Positions 50,718 through 62,406 of a DNA stretch of 64,000 nucleotides are shown here, piece by piece. The notes below the pieces were generated by a model. The model was not told where the DNA came from, searched no databases, and saw only the letters and a list, made by a program, of their open reading frames with translations. The stretch lies in contig NZ_FOET01000002.1 of assembly GCF_900110735.1 (NCBI RefSeq), positions 373,733 to 437,732 of the forward strand, given 5' to 3'. The position numbers were made by a program, and so were the translations under genes. This DNA is from Streptomyces radiopugnans. GTDB lineage: Bacteria > Actinomycetota > Actinomycetes > Streptomycetales > Streptomycetaceae. The number at the start of each line of letters is the position of its first letter. Position 1 is the first letter of the stretch.

Positions 50718-52406
50718 TCACTTGCCGGCGGGCTTGAGGGCCTTGTAGATCTGGGCCTGGTCGGGGCGGCTCCAGACCGCCGGGACGGCGTAGAGGTTGT
50801 ACTCCGTCGGCCAGCCCTCGAACTTGGAGGCGTGGTACTCGCTGGTGGTGCCGGCGGTGAGGATCGGGATGTAGGGCATGTCCTCCTCGATCCGGGTCTG
50901 GATGACGTCGTACTGCCTCTGGCGCTGCTCGGCCGCCTCGGGCGAGATCCTCTTCAGCTCCTTCAGCGCCCTGTCCACCCGCGGGTCGCTGTAGCGGGCG
51001 AAGTTCGGGTTCGCCGTCTCGCCGACCTTGGCGGTGGTCTCGCTGCTGAAGAAGTAGCTGTAGGTGTAGTAGGGGTCGGGCGTCGGCCCGGGGTACAGCG
51101 AGTCGATCAGCAGCTGGTACTTGCCCTGGCCACGGGCCTCGGACCACTCGTTCCAGGAGGACTGCTGGGAGGTCAGCTTGATGCCGGCCTTCTTGAGCTG
51201 CTCGGCCATGGTGTCGACGGCGGTGATGTAGTCGGTCCAGCCGGAGACGACCCGGACGGTCAGGGAGAGTTCCCTGCCGTCCTTGGCGTAGATGCCGTCC
51301 GGGCCCTTGGTGTAGCCGGCCTGCTCCAGCAGCCGCGTGGCCTTGGAGACGTTCGGCTTCATCGGGGCCAGGTTCTCCTTGAGCTTCTCCGAGACGAGCT
51401 CCTCGTTGCTCTCCACCAGCGCGAATCCGGGCGATATCTGGCTGGAGGTGCCCTGGAAGGCCAGCGAGTTGATCTGGGAGCGGTCCATGGCGTAGTAGAT
51501 CGCCTTGCGCACCGCGGGGTCCGTCTGCGGGCCCTCGCAGCCCATCTCCGCGTCGGAGCAGGTCATCAGGGCGGTCTGGTTGATCGGGACGGTGACGGCC
51601 TTGTAACCCGGGTAGTTCTTCTCGACGTTCTTCATGTCCGGGACCGGGCCGGTCTGCCAGTCGATCTTCGCCGCCTTCAGGGCGTCCGCGCCGGCCTGGT
51701 TGCCCGACAGGGCGATGTAGCGGACCTGCTTGACGGCGGGCTCGCCGTCCCAGTAGCCGGGGTTGGCCTTGAGCGTGAAGGCCTGGCCCTTGAAGTCGCC
51801 CAGCAGGTAGGGGCCGGTGCCGACGGGCTTGGTGACGGTGTTCTTGGAGGGCTCCTCGAACGCCTTCCAGACGTGCTCGGGGACGATGAAGATCTTGCCC
51901 AGGATCTGCGGGCCGTCCATGTAGGACGGCTCGTCGAAGGTGATCTTCACATGGGTGTCGTCGACGGCCTCGGCCCTGCCCTTGTAGCCGGTGCCGTTCA
52001 TCTCCTTGTACTTGGAGATCATGTCCAGCGTGAAGACGACGTCGTCGGCGGTGAACGCCTCGCCGTCCGACCACTTGACGCCCTCGCGCAGGGTGACCGA
52101 GAGCTCGGTGCCGTCCTCGTTCCAGGAGTACTCGGTGCCCAGCAGCGGCTCGGCCGGCTCGTCGCGGACCTGGTTGAAGTAGAAGAGCGACTCGAAGATC
52201 GTGCCCGCCCCCTCGTTCATGGTCGGCGAGAACGGGTTGAAGTTGGCCTGGTAGTCGCCCGCCTGCCCCGTGAAGACCACCAGGGTCTCGTCCTTGGCGC
52301 CGCCGCCGCTGCCGCCCGATCCCGAGCAGGCCGTGGCCAGCAGGGCGATCGCGGCCATCCCGGCCGCTGCGACGCGCGCGCGGCGGCGTCTTGCTTGCTG
52401 GAACAT
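50718..52406 (-). CDS. Family-5 extracellular solute-binding lipoprotein of the ABC transporter
   Basis: 562 residues. A lipoprotein signal has Arg-rich start MFQQARRRRARV and lipobox LATAC with Cys27. The mature protein is the SBP family 5 (DppA/OppA) fold: EPLLGTEYSWNEDGTELSVTLREGVKWSDGEAFTADDVVFTLD region at about 85-127, GTGPYLL, RKAIYYAMDRSQI. Family-5 proteins bind peptides, nickel or, in several bacteria (for example the Thermotoga mannoside transporters), oligosaccharides. Position between a ROK regulator and mannosidase/galactosidase genes, with a shared promoter element, favours manno- or galacto-oligosaccharides. It is the first gene of the operon; its promoter is at 52489-52519. 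Confidence 0.9.
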   Translation of the reverse strand: MFQQARRRRARVAAAGMAAIALLATACSGSGGSGGGAKDETLVVFTGQAGDYQANFNPFSPTMNEGAGTIFESLFYFNQVRDEPAEPLLGTEYSWNEDGTELSVTLREGVKWSDGEAFTADDVVFTLDMISKYKEMNGTGYKGRAEAVDDTHVKITFDEPSYMDGPQILGKIFIVPEHVWKAFEEPSKNTVTKPVGTGPYLLGDFKGQAFTLKANPGYWDGEPAVKQVRYIALSGNQAGADALKAAKIDWQTGPVPDMKNVEKNYPGYKAVTVPINQTALMTCSDAEMGCEGPQTDPAVRKAIYYAMDRSQINSLAFQGTSSQISPGFALVESNEELVSEKLKENLAPMKPNVSKATRLLEQAGYTKGPDGIYAKDGRELSLTVRVVSGWTDYITAVDTMAEQLKKAGIKLTSQQSSWNEWSEARGQGKYQLLIDSLYPGPTPDPYYTYSYFFSSETTAKVGETANPNFARYSDPRVDRALKELKRISPEAAEQRQRQYDVIQTRIEEDMPYIPILTAGTTSEYHASKFEGWPTEYNLYAVPAVWSRPDQAQIYKALKPAGK

Positions 52407-52488
52407 GGTGGATGGTTCCTCTCGTCCTGGAGGGGCACGTCCGTGTGCCGTTCGACCGCCTCGGGGGCGGCGGGTCGCTCAGTGGGGC

Positions 52489-52519
52489 GATTCTTAAGTC
52501 GCCGAAGAAAGAAAGTCAA
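52489..52519 (-). promoter_or_regulatory. Promoter of the transporter operon, sharing the 31-bp element
   Basis: Minus strand: TTGACT, 17 bp, TAAGAA, ending about 80 bp before the lipoprotein start. The 31 bp match the mannosidase promoter (44108-44138) at 26 positions. It lies in the 413-bp divergent region 52407-52819, whose remaining ~190 bp left of the ROK promoter show no gene. Confidence 0.72.
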
Positions 52520-52708
52520 TACTCCTGCGGCGCCCCAGGGGCACAGAGACGCAAGTGAGACCAAGAGCTGGACGGGGCCCGGGAGGCGGCCGCCCCGGCA
52601 CCGGGAGAAGTACGGGGAAGAATACGAGGGAAGACGCCTGGCGGGGGCCGTTCCCGGGAAGAGGCGCCGGGCGCCAGGGGTGTGCGGACGCCCGTCCGGG
52701 CGGGCACT

Positions 52709-52736
52709 TGCCCGTGTTCGATAGGCAAATAAACTA
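52709..52736 (+). promoter_or_regulatory. Probable promoter of the ROK regulator gene
   Basis: TTGCCC (52709-52714), 16 bp, TAAACT (52731-52736). The -10 region is embedded in GGCAAATAAACTAA, resembling one half of the XylR/ROK-type operator (half-site TTAGTTT... on the other strand). ROK autoregulation at this place is plausible. Confidence 0.5.
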
Positions 52737-52819
52737 ACGGTCCGTACACGCGCGGCGCGGACCGCGCGGAGCACATCGACAGCGATCCCGCCGCGGCGGG
52801 GCCGCGGGTGGAGGAACCA

Positions 52820-54103
52820 GTGAGCGGACCGGCTCGGGCCACGGCCCACGCGAGCAGCAGGGCGGCCGTCCTCGACGTGATCCGCGCGGCGGGCACCATC
52901 AGCCGGGTCGGCCTCATCAACGCCACCGGGTTCACCGGCGCGACGATCTCGACCGTCGTACGCCGCCTCATCGACGACGGGCTGGTGGTGGAGACCGGGC
53001 GCGCGGAGTCCACCGGCGGCAAGCGCCGCGTCCTGCTCCAGCTCAACCAGTCCTCCCGGTACGCGGTCGGAGTCCACCTCGACCACGCGGGCATCACCTA
53101 CGTCCTCACCGACCTCGGCGGCTCGGTCGTCGCCCGGATGTCCCGGGCGGGCGCGGGGGCCGAGGACCCCCCGGCCGTCGTCGAGCGCATGGCCGGCGAG
53201 GTCGGCGCCCTCATCGAGGGCGTCGGCGTCGGGCGCGAACGGGTGCTGGGCCTGGGCCTGGTCTCCCCCGGCCCCCTGACCCCCACCAGCGGCATGCGGC
53301 TGACCCCGCCCCTGATGCGGCACTGGGAGGACTTCCCCCTCGACCGGGCCCTGAAGGAGGCCACCGGGCTGCCCGTGGTCTCCGACAACGACGCCACGGC
53401 GGCGGCCCTCGGTGAGCACTGGTCCGGCGGCGTCGGCGCGGCCGCGACCTTCGCCGCGCTCTACATGGGCACCGGCATCGGCGCGGGCCTGCTGGTCGAC
53501 GGAATGACCTACCGCGGCGCCAGCGGGAACGCGGGCGAGATCGGCCACAGCTGCCTGGCCGTGGACGGCCCGGAGTGCTGGTGCGGGGCCCGGGGCTGCG
53601 TCGAGGCCCTGGCCGGGCCCTCCGCCGTCGTCGCCGCCGCCCGCGCCGACCGGGCACTGGCCCGCGCGGCCGGGCTGGACGGGGACTCCGGGCGCCGCCG
53701 GGCGTCGGTGACGGCGGACTTCGCGGCCGTCACCCGCGCCGCGCGCCGCGGCGAACCGGGGGCACGCGCCCTGCTGGAGCGCTCGGCGCGCTACCTGGCG
53801 GTGGCCGCCCGCACGCTGGCCAACATCATGGACCTGGAACTGCTGGTGCTGACCGGCCCGAGCCTGGCGATCGCGGGATCGGTGTACCTGCCGGTGGTGC
53901 GCGAGGAGCTGGACCGCGCGTTCTTCTCCCGCGCGGCGCACCCGGTCGCCGTCCGGCTCTCCCGGTCGGCCGCCACCGCGCCCGCGATCGGCGCCGCCGC
54001 CATGGTGCTGCAGTCGGAGCTCGTACCGCTGCGCCAGGGGCTGCGCCTGCCGGAGAACCTCAGGGACTCCGAGCCCGCCCCGGTGGAGCGGTCCAGCGCC
54101 TGA
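52820..54103 (+). CDS. ROK-family transcriptional regulator
   Basis: 427 residues from GTG 52820 (GGAGG five bases ahead; a GTG four codons up would overlap that site). N-terminal winged helix-turn-helix (about 8-70: AAVLDVIRAAGTISRVGLINATGFTGATISTVVRRLIDDGLV). Then the ROK sugar-kinase-like fold with GLGLVSPGPL, DNDATAAALGEHW, YMGTGIGAGLLVDG, GNAGEIGH and the zinc-binding CWCGARGCVEAL. The phosphate-binding glycine loop of true kinases near the N-terminal strand is degenerate (YVLTDLGGSVV), as expected for regulators. Divergent from the oligosaccharide transporter, so it is the likely local repressor, released by an imported sugar. Confidence 0.92.
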   Translation: MSGPARATAHASSRAAVLDVIRAAGTISRVGLINATGFTGATISTVVRRLIDDGLVVETGRAESTGGKRRVLLQLNQSSRYAVGVHLDHAGITYVLTDLGGSVVARMSRAGAGAEDPPAVVERMAGEVGALIEGVGVGRERVLGLGLVSPGPLTPTSGMRLTPPLMRHWEDFPLDRALKEATGLPVVSDNDATAAALGEHWSGGVGAAATFAALYMGTGIGAGLLVDGMTYRGASGNAGEIGHSCLAVDGPECWCGARGCVEALAGPSAVVAAARADRALARAAGLDGDSGRRRASVTADFAAVTRAARRGEPGARALLERSARYLAVAARTLANIMDLELLVLTGPSLAIAGSVYLPVVREELDRAFFSRAAHPVAVRLSRSAATAPAIGAAAMVLQSELVPLRQGLRLPENLRDSEPAPVERSSA

Positions 54104-54183
54104 GACGGTCCGTGCCGGTCCGTACGCCGCGGCGCGGCCGGGCCCCGCGGCGGTCCCGCGGAGCCCGGCGACGGCCGTACCCC

Positions 54184-54624
54184 TCAGGCGGCGGTGACCC
54201 GCACCCCCTCGCCGCGGCCGGCGCGCGCGGTGCGCGCGAACAGCGAGCCCAGCGCCCACGCGCCGGGGCCGAGCGCGGCGATGAGGAGGAAGGCCCAGCA
54301 GAACATCGCCGCGGCCTCCCCACCGTTCTGTATCGGGAAGAGCGCGTCGGCCTGGTGCTTGACGAAGTAGGCGTACGCCATCGAGCCCGAGCAGAGCACC
54401 GCGGCGACACGGGTGCCGACGCCCAGCATCACCAGGCCGCCCCCGACGAGCTGGATGACGGCGGCCCACCAGGCGGGCCACTGGCCGACCCCGGGCACCT
54501 GGCCGCCGTGGGGTCCGCCGAGCACGTTGAAAAGGGTCGCCGCTCCGTGGCAGGCGAACAGCAGCCCCACCACGATCCGGTAGAGCCCGAGCACATGGTC
54601 CCTGTACCTGTCCAGCAGTTCCAT
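54184..54624 (-). CDS. DoxX-family membrane protein
   Basis: 146 residues with four membrane helices: VLGLYRIVVGLLFACHGAATLFNVLGG, WAAVIQLVGGGLVMLGVGTRVAAVLC, AYAYFVKHQ and AAMFCWAFLLIAALGPGAWAL (described by order). This is the DoxX/DoxD pattern, in other systems linked to quinone-coupled oxidation or redox homeostasis. The ATG has GAGAGGA upstream. It begins only 32 bp after the GH6 cellulase stop on the same strand, so it is likely co-transcribed with the cellulase, an unusual pairing with no obvious meaning. Confidence 0.88.
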   Translation of the reverse strand: MELLDRYRDHVLGLYRIVVGLLFACHGAATLFNVLGGPHGGQVPGVGQWPAWWAAVIQLVGGGLVMLGVGTRVAAVLCSGSMAYAYFVKHQADALFPIQNGGEAAAMFCWAFLLIAALGPGAWALGSLFARTARAGRGEGVRVTAA

Positions 54625-54656
54625 CAGGTGTCCTCTCTCGGCCGTCCTGCCGCCGC

Positions 54657-55941
<1,285 letters not shown>

Positions 55942-56049
55942 GGGAAACTGCACGGTAGCCGAACGGCGACGCCCGCCTGAACAGGCATGCGGCAACAGAA
56001 GGGGCATCGCGACACCTCCCGGGGACGCCGCCCCTCGCCGACACCTCCA

Positions 56050-56063
56050 TGGGAGCGATCCCA
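56050..56063. promoter_or_regulatory. Second CebR-type box, upstream of the GntP gene
   Basis: TGGGAGCGATCCCA differs from the perfect CebR palindrome at one position. It lies 165 bp before the GntP-family gene and 140 bp from the cellulase box. It could control the permease gene or act with the first box on the cellulase. Confidence 0.65.
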
Positions 56064-56228
56064 AAAGCAGGTCCGGAGCGCCCCTCCGCCCCGCCCGGCA
56101 CTTCCGGCTCCCCCCTCCCCTCACTTGTCAGGAGGAGTGCGCCGGGGGCAGGGTGGCGGTGTCCCTGACCGCCGCCGGCCGTCGCGGGCGGGGCGACCGG
56201 CGATGCGAACACGAAAACGGAGTGGTTC

Positions 56229-57653
<1,425 letters not shown>

Positions 57654-57657
57654 CCCC

Positions 57658-57690
57658 GGCCCCGCACCGGCCCGCCGCCGGTGCGGGGCC
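57658..57690. terminator. Bidirectional terminator hairpin
   Basis: A perfect 14-bp stem (57658-57671 with 57677-57690; arm GGCCCCGCACCGGC) with a 5-base loop between the convergent GntP and DUF488 genes. Confidence 0.9.
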
Positions 57691-57713
57691 GCCACCGGTC
57701 CGTCACCCGGCCG

Positions 57714-58280
57714 TCACCGGTCCCCACCGGCGGCGGCCAGGTCGTCGTAGACCAGCAGGCCGTCCTCCCGCAGCCGTACCCCCGGCGTCGGCCCGTGCGG
57801 CGTGAGCCTGCCGTCGTGCATCAGGTGCAGGACGTCCGCTCCCGCGGTCAGGACCGCGGCGTCGGCGATCAGCCGGCGGTGGCAGCGCCACCACACGGAC
57901 TCGGAGCACATGACCGCCGTGGCGGTCCGCGCGGCGTCCCTCAGCACCCCCTCCAGCGCCTCCCGGAAGGAGGGGTCCCGGGTGTGGGCGGCGTATCCGC
58001 GGAAGGAGGCGTTGCGCCACACGGTGTCGGGCGAGTCGGCCGGGGGCCTGCGGAAGCCGCCCAGCGATTTCTCCCAGCGGTAGCCGATGCCGTGCTCGGG
58101 CAGCCACCGCGCGAGCCTGTCGCGGGCGAGGTCCGGGTCGCGGCGGCTGCCCGGGGCGGTGCGCACGTCCACCACCAGGCCGATGCCCGCCTCCTTCAGC
58201 AGACCGGCCAGCCTCTCCCGTCCGGCCGTGCCGTGCCCCACGGTGTACAGGAGCGGAGCCGGCTTCGGGCCCTCCGCCAT
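57714..58280 (-). CDS. DUF488 family protein
   Basis: 188 residues. Family features: LLYTVGHGTAGRERLAGLLKEAGIGLVVDVRTAPGSRRDPDL (about 10-51), GIGYRWEKSLGGFR, SFRGYAAHTRDPSF and the Cys-containing AVMCSESVWWRCHRRLIADA, after which come VLHLMHDG and the terminal RLREDGLLVYD. The two Cys of CSE...RCHR are invariant in the family. Biochemical function unknown. GGAGGC lies ahead of the ATG. Confidence 0.88.
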   Translation of the reverse strand: MAEGPKPAPLLYTVGHGTAGRERLAGLLKEAGIGLVVDVRTAPGSRRDPDLARDRLARWLPEHGIGYRWEKSLGGFRRPPADSPDTVWRNASFRGYAAHTRDPSFREALEGVLRDAARTATAVMCSESVWWRCHRRLIADAAVLTAGADVLHLMHDGRLTPHGPTPGVRLREDGLLVYDDLAAAGGDR

Positions 58281-58513
58281 GGCGCCTCCCGACGTCGTCC
58301 GCCGCTCCCCACCGTCCCGCGCCGCCTTCGGCGGCCCGCGGGCGGCACATGAGCGGCACTGCGATTCCCACCCGGCTCACGGGGTAACCGTCTGTCCTCA
58401 CGGTATGCGCCCCGCCGGGCCGGTACGCGGACGGCCGTCGTCATGCGCACGGGCTCCGGTCGGGGTTGAATGGCCGAAAGTAGCGTCGCACTTCCATGGA
58501 GCGAGGCAGCCGA

Positions 58514-60961
58514 GTGAACCCGACCACAGATCGCCACGACGCCGGCCCCGGCCCCGCGTGGGGCGGCGCGGTGGTGTTCGTGCTGGACGGGGACGGGACC
58601 GTGCTGCAGTGCACGGCCGGTGTGCTGGACCTGATCGGCCGCCCGGCCGACCAGGTCCGCGGGCGGCCGATGACGGATTTCGCCACCACCCCCGGTCCCT
58701 GGGACGGAGCGGCCGGGCACGTCGGCACCGAGCCCCTGGAGCTCTGTACGGCCCTGCGCCACCGGGACGGCACTGAGGTCGAGGTGGACGCCGAGGTGCT
58801 GCCGCTGCCCGCCGACGGCGGGGCGCGGTTCCTGGTGTGCGCCATCCCGTCCGCCGCCGGGCGGCGCTGGACGGAGGACCAGTCCCTCATCCGCGCTCTG
58901 TTCGACCAGAGCCGCATCGGCCTGGTGGTCCACGACACCGAACTGCGCACGACCCGCGCGAACCTGGGCCGGGAGTTCTTCGGCATCCCCCTGGCCGCGG
59001 ACCCCTGGCAGCACGTGCCCGGCCGGAGCCTGCGGGCGATCCTCGTGCCGGAGGACGCCGCCGCGATCGAGGAGCAGTGGCGGCGGGTCCTGCGGACCGG
59101 CGAGGCGGTCATCGACTGGGAGCACTCGGCGCGGCGCCTGAACGCTCCCGACCAGGAGCGGATCCTGTCCTCCTCGGCCTTCCGGCTCGACGACAGCCGC
59201 GGCCGCGCCATCGGGGTCGCCGCGGTATTCACCGACGTCACCGAGCAGCACACCGCGCGGCGGCGGCTGGCCCTCCTGCACGCCGCCGCCGCGCGGCTGG
59301 GGCAGACCCTGGACGTCACCCGCAACGCCGAGGAGCTGACCCGCGTCCTGGCGCCCGACTTCGCGGACCTGGCCTGCGTGGACCTGGTGGAGAAGATGAT
59401 CCAGGGTGACGATCCCGGCGCCTTCTCCCCCGGGACGCCGTTGCGCCGGATCGCGGTGGCCCCGGCGGGCGGCGCCTGGCCCGCCGAGATGTACCAGCGC
59501 GGGGACTCCGTCTACGCCAGGGACCTGGAGAGCGACGCCCTCCGCGACGGCCAGGCCATCCTCGTGCCCGATCTGGCCGACCTGGAGAAGCGGCTGGCCC
59601 CCGACCGGGAGCGGCAGCGGCTGCTGTTCCCGAAGTCGGCCACCTCGGCGCTGATCGTCCCGCTGCGCGCCCGTGGGAGGGTGCTGGGCGTGCTGGGCCT
59701 GTGGCGCGACCGGAGCCGGATCCCCTTCGGCGTGAACGACGTCCCCCTGGCGGAGGAGATCGCCTCCCGGGCCGCGCTCAGCGTGGAGAACTCCCGCCGC
59801 TACACATCCGAACTGCGCACCGTGGAGACCCTGCAACGCAGTCTGCTGCCCCCGGCCGGAGTGGAGTTCAGCGCGGCCGAGACCGCCGGCACCTACGTAC
59901 CGGCCGGCACCGCCGCGGGGATCGGCGGAAGCTGGTACGACGTCATCCCCCTGTCCTCCACGCGGGTCGCGTTCGTCATCGGCGACGTGGCCGGGCACGG
60001 GCTGGGCGCGACGGCCACCATGGGCCGGCTGCGCACCGCCGTGCAGACCCTCGCCGACCTCGACCTCGCCCCCGAGGAACTCCTCACCCACCTCGACGAC
60101 CTGGCCACCCGCCTGGCCTACACCGAACCGCAGTCGGACGGCAGCGCGGGCGGCGTCGTGGGCGCGAGCTGCCTGTACTGCGTCTACGATCCGGTCACCG
60201 GGCGCTGTGCCATGGCCAGCGCCGGCCACCCACCGCCGATCCTGACCAGCCCCGAGGGGCACACCCGCCGGGTGGACCTCAAGCCCGGTCCCGCCCTGGG
60301 GGTGGGCGGCATGCCCTTCGAGCCGATCGAGCTCCATCTGGGACCGGGGAGCGTACTGGCCTTCTACACCAACCAGTTGGTGGCCCATGACGAGGCGTCG
60401 TCCAAGGACCGGACGCGGCGGCTGCGCGACGCCCTGCACGCCGCGGTCCGGACCGGCGGCTCCCCCGCCGACATCGGACGCGCCGCCGTCGACCGCGTCC
60501 TGACCGAACCCGCGGCCGACGACATCGCCCTCCTCGTCGCCCGGGTGCGGGCACTGCCCGAAGGGGCCACCGTGGCCTGGCGGTTCACCGCGGACCCCAC
60601 CGTCGTCGGCCAGGCCCGCGAGCTGGTCACCTCCCAGCTCGCCGCCTGGGGGCTGGAGGAGATGGCCTTCACCACCGAACTGATCGTCAGCGAACTGGTC
60701 ACCAACGCCATCCGTTACGCCGGTTCCCCCATCGGGCTGCGTCTGATCAAGGACAAGACCCTGATCTGCGAGGTCTCCGACCCCAGCCAGACCCAGCCCC
60801 ATCTGCGCCGCGCCCGTCTGACCGACGAGGGCGGCCGCGGTCTGTTCCTCATCGCCCAGCTCGCCCACCGCTGGGGCAGCCGCTACACCCCCTCGGGCAA
60901 GACCATCTGGACCGAGCAGGCGCTGGGCGCCGTCCCCGAGATCCCCCTGGACGTCTTCTGA
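58514..60961 (+). CDS. PAS-PAS-GAF-SpoIIE phosphatase fused to an anti-sigma-kinase-like HATPase domain
   Basis: About 815 residues from GTG 58514 (GAGG seven bases ahead); an ATG six codons upstream has no ribosome-binding site. Domains in order: PAS (~15-105, VVFVLDGDGTVLQCTAGVLDLIGRP), PAS (~120-245, ALFDQSRIGLVVHDTELRTTRAN), GAF (~260-420), SpoIIE/PP2C (~430-675, GGSWYDVIPLS, IGDVAGHGLGATATMGRLRTAV, DDIALLVAR) and a C-terminal HATPase_c domain (~685-810) with ELVTNAIRYAG and EGGRGLFLIAQLA. In the SpoIIE domain the first metal motif reads GGSWYD instead of GGDWYD, so one Asp is Ser. Such proteins combine RsbU-like and RsbW-like activities. Confidence 0.9.
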   Translation: MNPTTDRHDAGPGPAWGGAVVFVLDGDGTVLQCTAGVLDLIGRPADQVRGRPMTDFATTPGPWDGAAGHVGTEPLELCTALRHRDGTEVEVDAEVLPLPADGGARFLVCAIPSAAGRRWTEDQSLIRALFDQSRIGLVVHDTELRTTRANLGREFFGIPLAADPWQHVPGRSLRAILVPEDAAAIEEQWRRVLRTGEAVIDWEHSARRLNAPDQERILSSSAFRLDDSRGRAIGVAAVFTDVTEQHTARRRLALLHAAAARLGQTLDVTRNAEELTRVLAPDFADLACVDLVEKMIQGDDPGAFSPGTPLRRIAVAPAGGAWPAEMYQRGDSVYARDLESDALRDGQAILVPDLADLEKRLAPDRERQRLLFPKSATSALIVPLRARGRVLGVLGLWRDRSRIPFGVNDVPLAEEIASRAALSVENSRRYTSELRTVETLQRSLLPPAGVEFSAAETAGTYVPAGTAAGIGGSWYDVIPLSSTRVAFVIGDVAGHGLGATATMGRLRTAVQTLADLDLAPEELLTHLDDLATRLAYTEPQSDGSAGGVVGASCLYCVYDPVTGRCAMASAGHPPPILTSPEGHTRRVDLKPGPALGVGGMPFEPIELHLGPGSVLAFYTNQLVAHDEASSKDRTRRLRDALHAAVRTGGSPADIGRAAVDRVLTEPAADDIALLVARVRALPEGATVAWRFTADPTVVGQARELVTSQLAAWGLEEMAFTTELIVSELVTNAIRYAGSPIGLRLIKDKTLICEVSDPSQTQPHLRRARLTDEGGRGLFLIAQLAHRWGSRYTPSGKTIWTEQALGAVPEIPLDVF

Positions 60962-60983
60962 CGGCCGGAAGTGTCCCGGCCGT
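60961..60983 (+). terminator. Hairpin at the end of the SpoIIE-HATPase gene
   Basis: ACGGCCGG (60961-60968) pairs with CCGGCCGT (60976-60983), beginning in the stop codon. A second 9-bp stem is at 61032-61040/61051-61059. Confidence 0.6.
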
Positions 60984-61195
60984 TCCCTGACGCGGCCTCA
61001 CGGGCGTTCTCCCCCCCGGTCGTTCGGGTGGCGGCCCCGCGGGCGCCTCCGCGGGGCCGCGCGGCCGGCGCCGCACCGGAATACCGCCCTCGCAGGTGTC
61101 GGCCGCCCGTGACCGGCTACTCGGAAAGGAGAGAAGTCCCAGCAGTCCTCGACAGCGCGGCCATCCGCCGGCGCCGACGTACGGGAGACACACCC

Positions 61196-62344
61196 GTGGC
61201 CCACATCCCGCCGAACACCACCGCGGCCGGTCCGGTCCGCCGCCCCGCGCGCACCGCCGGCGCGCGGCGGGCCGAACGCGACCTGTGGGGACTGCTGCTG
61301 GTGGCGTGCGCGGTGCCGCTCACCGGGTCGGCGCTCGACTTCGCCCGGCTGTCCGGCGCACCGGTGGACGGCTGGTCCGGCGCGGTGCTCCCGTGGCTGC
61401 GGCTGCTGTGCTCGCTGGCCGCGGGCTGCTGGCTGGCCGGGCTGCTCGCGGAGCGCCGCGCGGCGCGGCGGCGTACCGCACTCGCCGTGGCCGCTGCCGC
61501 CTGCGCCGCACGCGTCGCCGATCTGGTGCGGGCCGGCGAGGCTCAGGGGGTGGTGGGCAGCGTCGCCACCACCGTCCTGCTGGCCTGGCTCTGCGGCGAG
61601 TTGGCGGTGCGGCACGGGGCCGGGTGGCGCGGGCTGGGAATCGCTCCGCCCGGTGCGCGCACCGCCGCCGGACGGCTGACGGCCGCGATGGTCCTCGGCG
61701 CCGTCTTCGTCCTCGCCTACACCACCGTCACCTGGATGGCGGGCCTCCAGACGGGTCTGCCGGCGGCCGCGCCCTGGCTGCCCGTTCTGGACCGCGCCCA
61801 GAGCGCGGCACTGGGCTGGAGCGGCCCCGCGGACATGGTGGCCAACATCCTGTTCACGGGCGTCGCCGAGGAGATGGTGCTGGTCGGCGCCGTCGTCGTG
61901 CTGGGCCGGGCGGCGGGCCGCCCGCTGTGGGCGGCCTGTGCGATCAGCCTGCTGCTGCGGGTGGCGGCGCACCTGTACCTGGGCGTGCCCGGCATCGCCC
62001 TGCTGCTGCTGGGATCGTGCGCCCTCCTCCTCTACCTGCGCTGCCGCAGGCTCACACCGCTGGTCGCCGGGCACATCGTCTACGACCTGACGGCCTCCTT
62101 CGCCCCTTCCCCCGAAGCGCTGAGCACCTGCGTCCTCGCCGTCCTGCTGGGCACCGGCGCCGGGTTCGCGGCATGGCTGCTGTGGTTCGCCCCTGCCGGC
62201 CCTTCCGAGGGCGGAACGTCCGCCGCCGCCGGAGGGGACGCGGTCCGAATACCCGCCTCCTCGGGTTCCGGCCGCGGCGCCGAGGCCGCCGCGGAGGCCG
62301 GACGCCCGGACGGCGCCGTTGCCACCGGCGGTCCGCGCACGTAA
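61196..62344 (+). CDS. CPBP-type intramembrane protein, metalloprotease-like
   Basis: 382 residues from GTG 61196 (GGGAGA eight bases ahead). About eight membrane segments. The C-terminal half shows the CPBP (Abi/CAAX protease) pattern: Glu225-Glu226 in [10 protein letters not shown], His259 in [11 protein letters not shown], and His293...Asp297 in GHIVYD. The usual Arg of EExxxR is Val230. The glutamates and histidines needed for catalysis remain, so activity is possible. Some CPBP proteins give bacteriocin self-immunity, but no bacteriocin genes are near. The last ~60 residues are Gly/Ala-rich and polar. Start uncertain; an upstream frame is open to 60971. Confidence 0.75.
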   Translation: MAHIPPNTTAAGPVRRPARTAGARRAERDLWGLLLVACAVPLTGSALDFARLSGAPVDGWSGAVLPWLRLLCSLAAGCWLAGLLAERRAARRRTALAVAAAACAARVADLVRAGEAQGVVGSVATTVLLAWLCGELAVRHGAGWRGLGIAPPGARTAAGRLTAAMVLGAVFVLAYTTVTWMAGLQTGLPAAAPWLPVLDRAQSAALGWSGPADMVANILFTGVAEEMVLVGAVVVLGRAAGRPLWAACAISLLLRVAAHLYLGVPGIALLLLGSCALLLYLRCRRLTPLVAGHIVYDLTASFAPSPEALSTCVLAVLLGTGAGFAAWLLWFAPAGPSEGGTSAAAGGDAVRIPASSGSGRGAEAAAEAGRPDGAVATGGPRT

Positions 62345-62381
62345 GACAGAAGACAACAAAAGGACCATTCTTCATACACGC

Positions 62382-62406
62382 CCACCGAAGGCTCAAAAGC
62401 CGGTGG
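62382..62406. terminator. Hairpin between the CPBP gene and ctaD
   Basis: CCACC-gaa-GGCT, loop CAAA, AGCC-GGTGG (62382-62406). Stem of 9 bp with one bulge, in an A-rich stretch (62345-62400) unusual for this genome. It could be a terminator or part of the ctaD leader. Confidence 0.5.

Noticed and set aside
50718..54103. Transporter as an ordinary dipeptide importer
   Set aside because: Possible by sequence family, but gene context, the ROK regulator and the promoter shared with mannosidase favour sugars; kept as the alternative.
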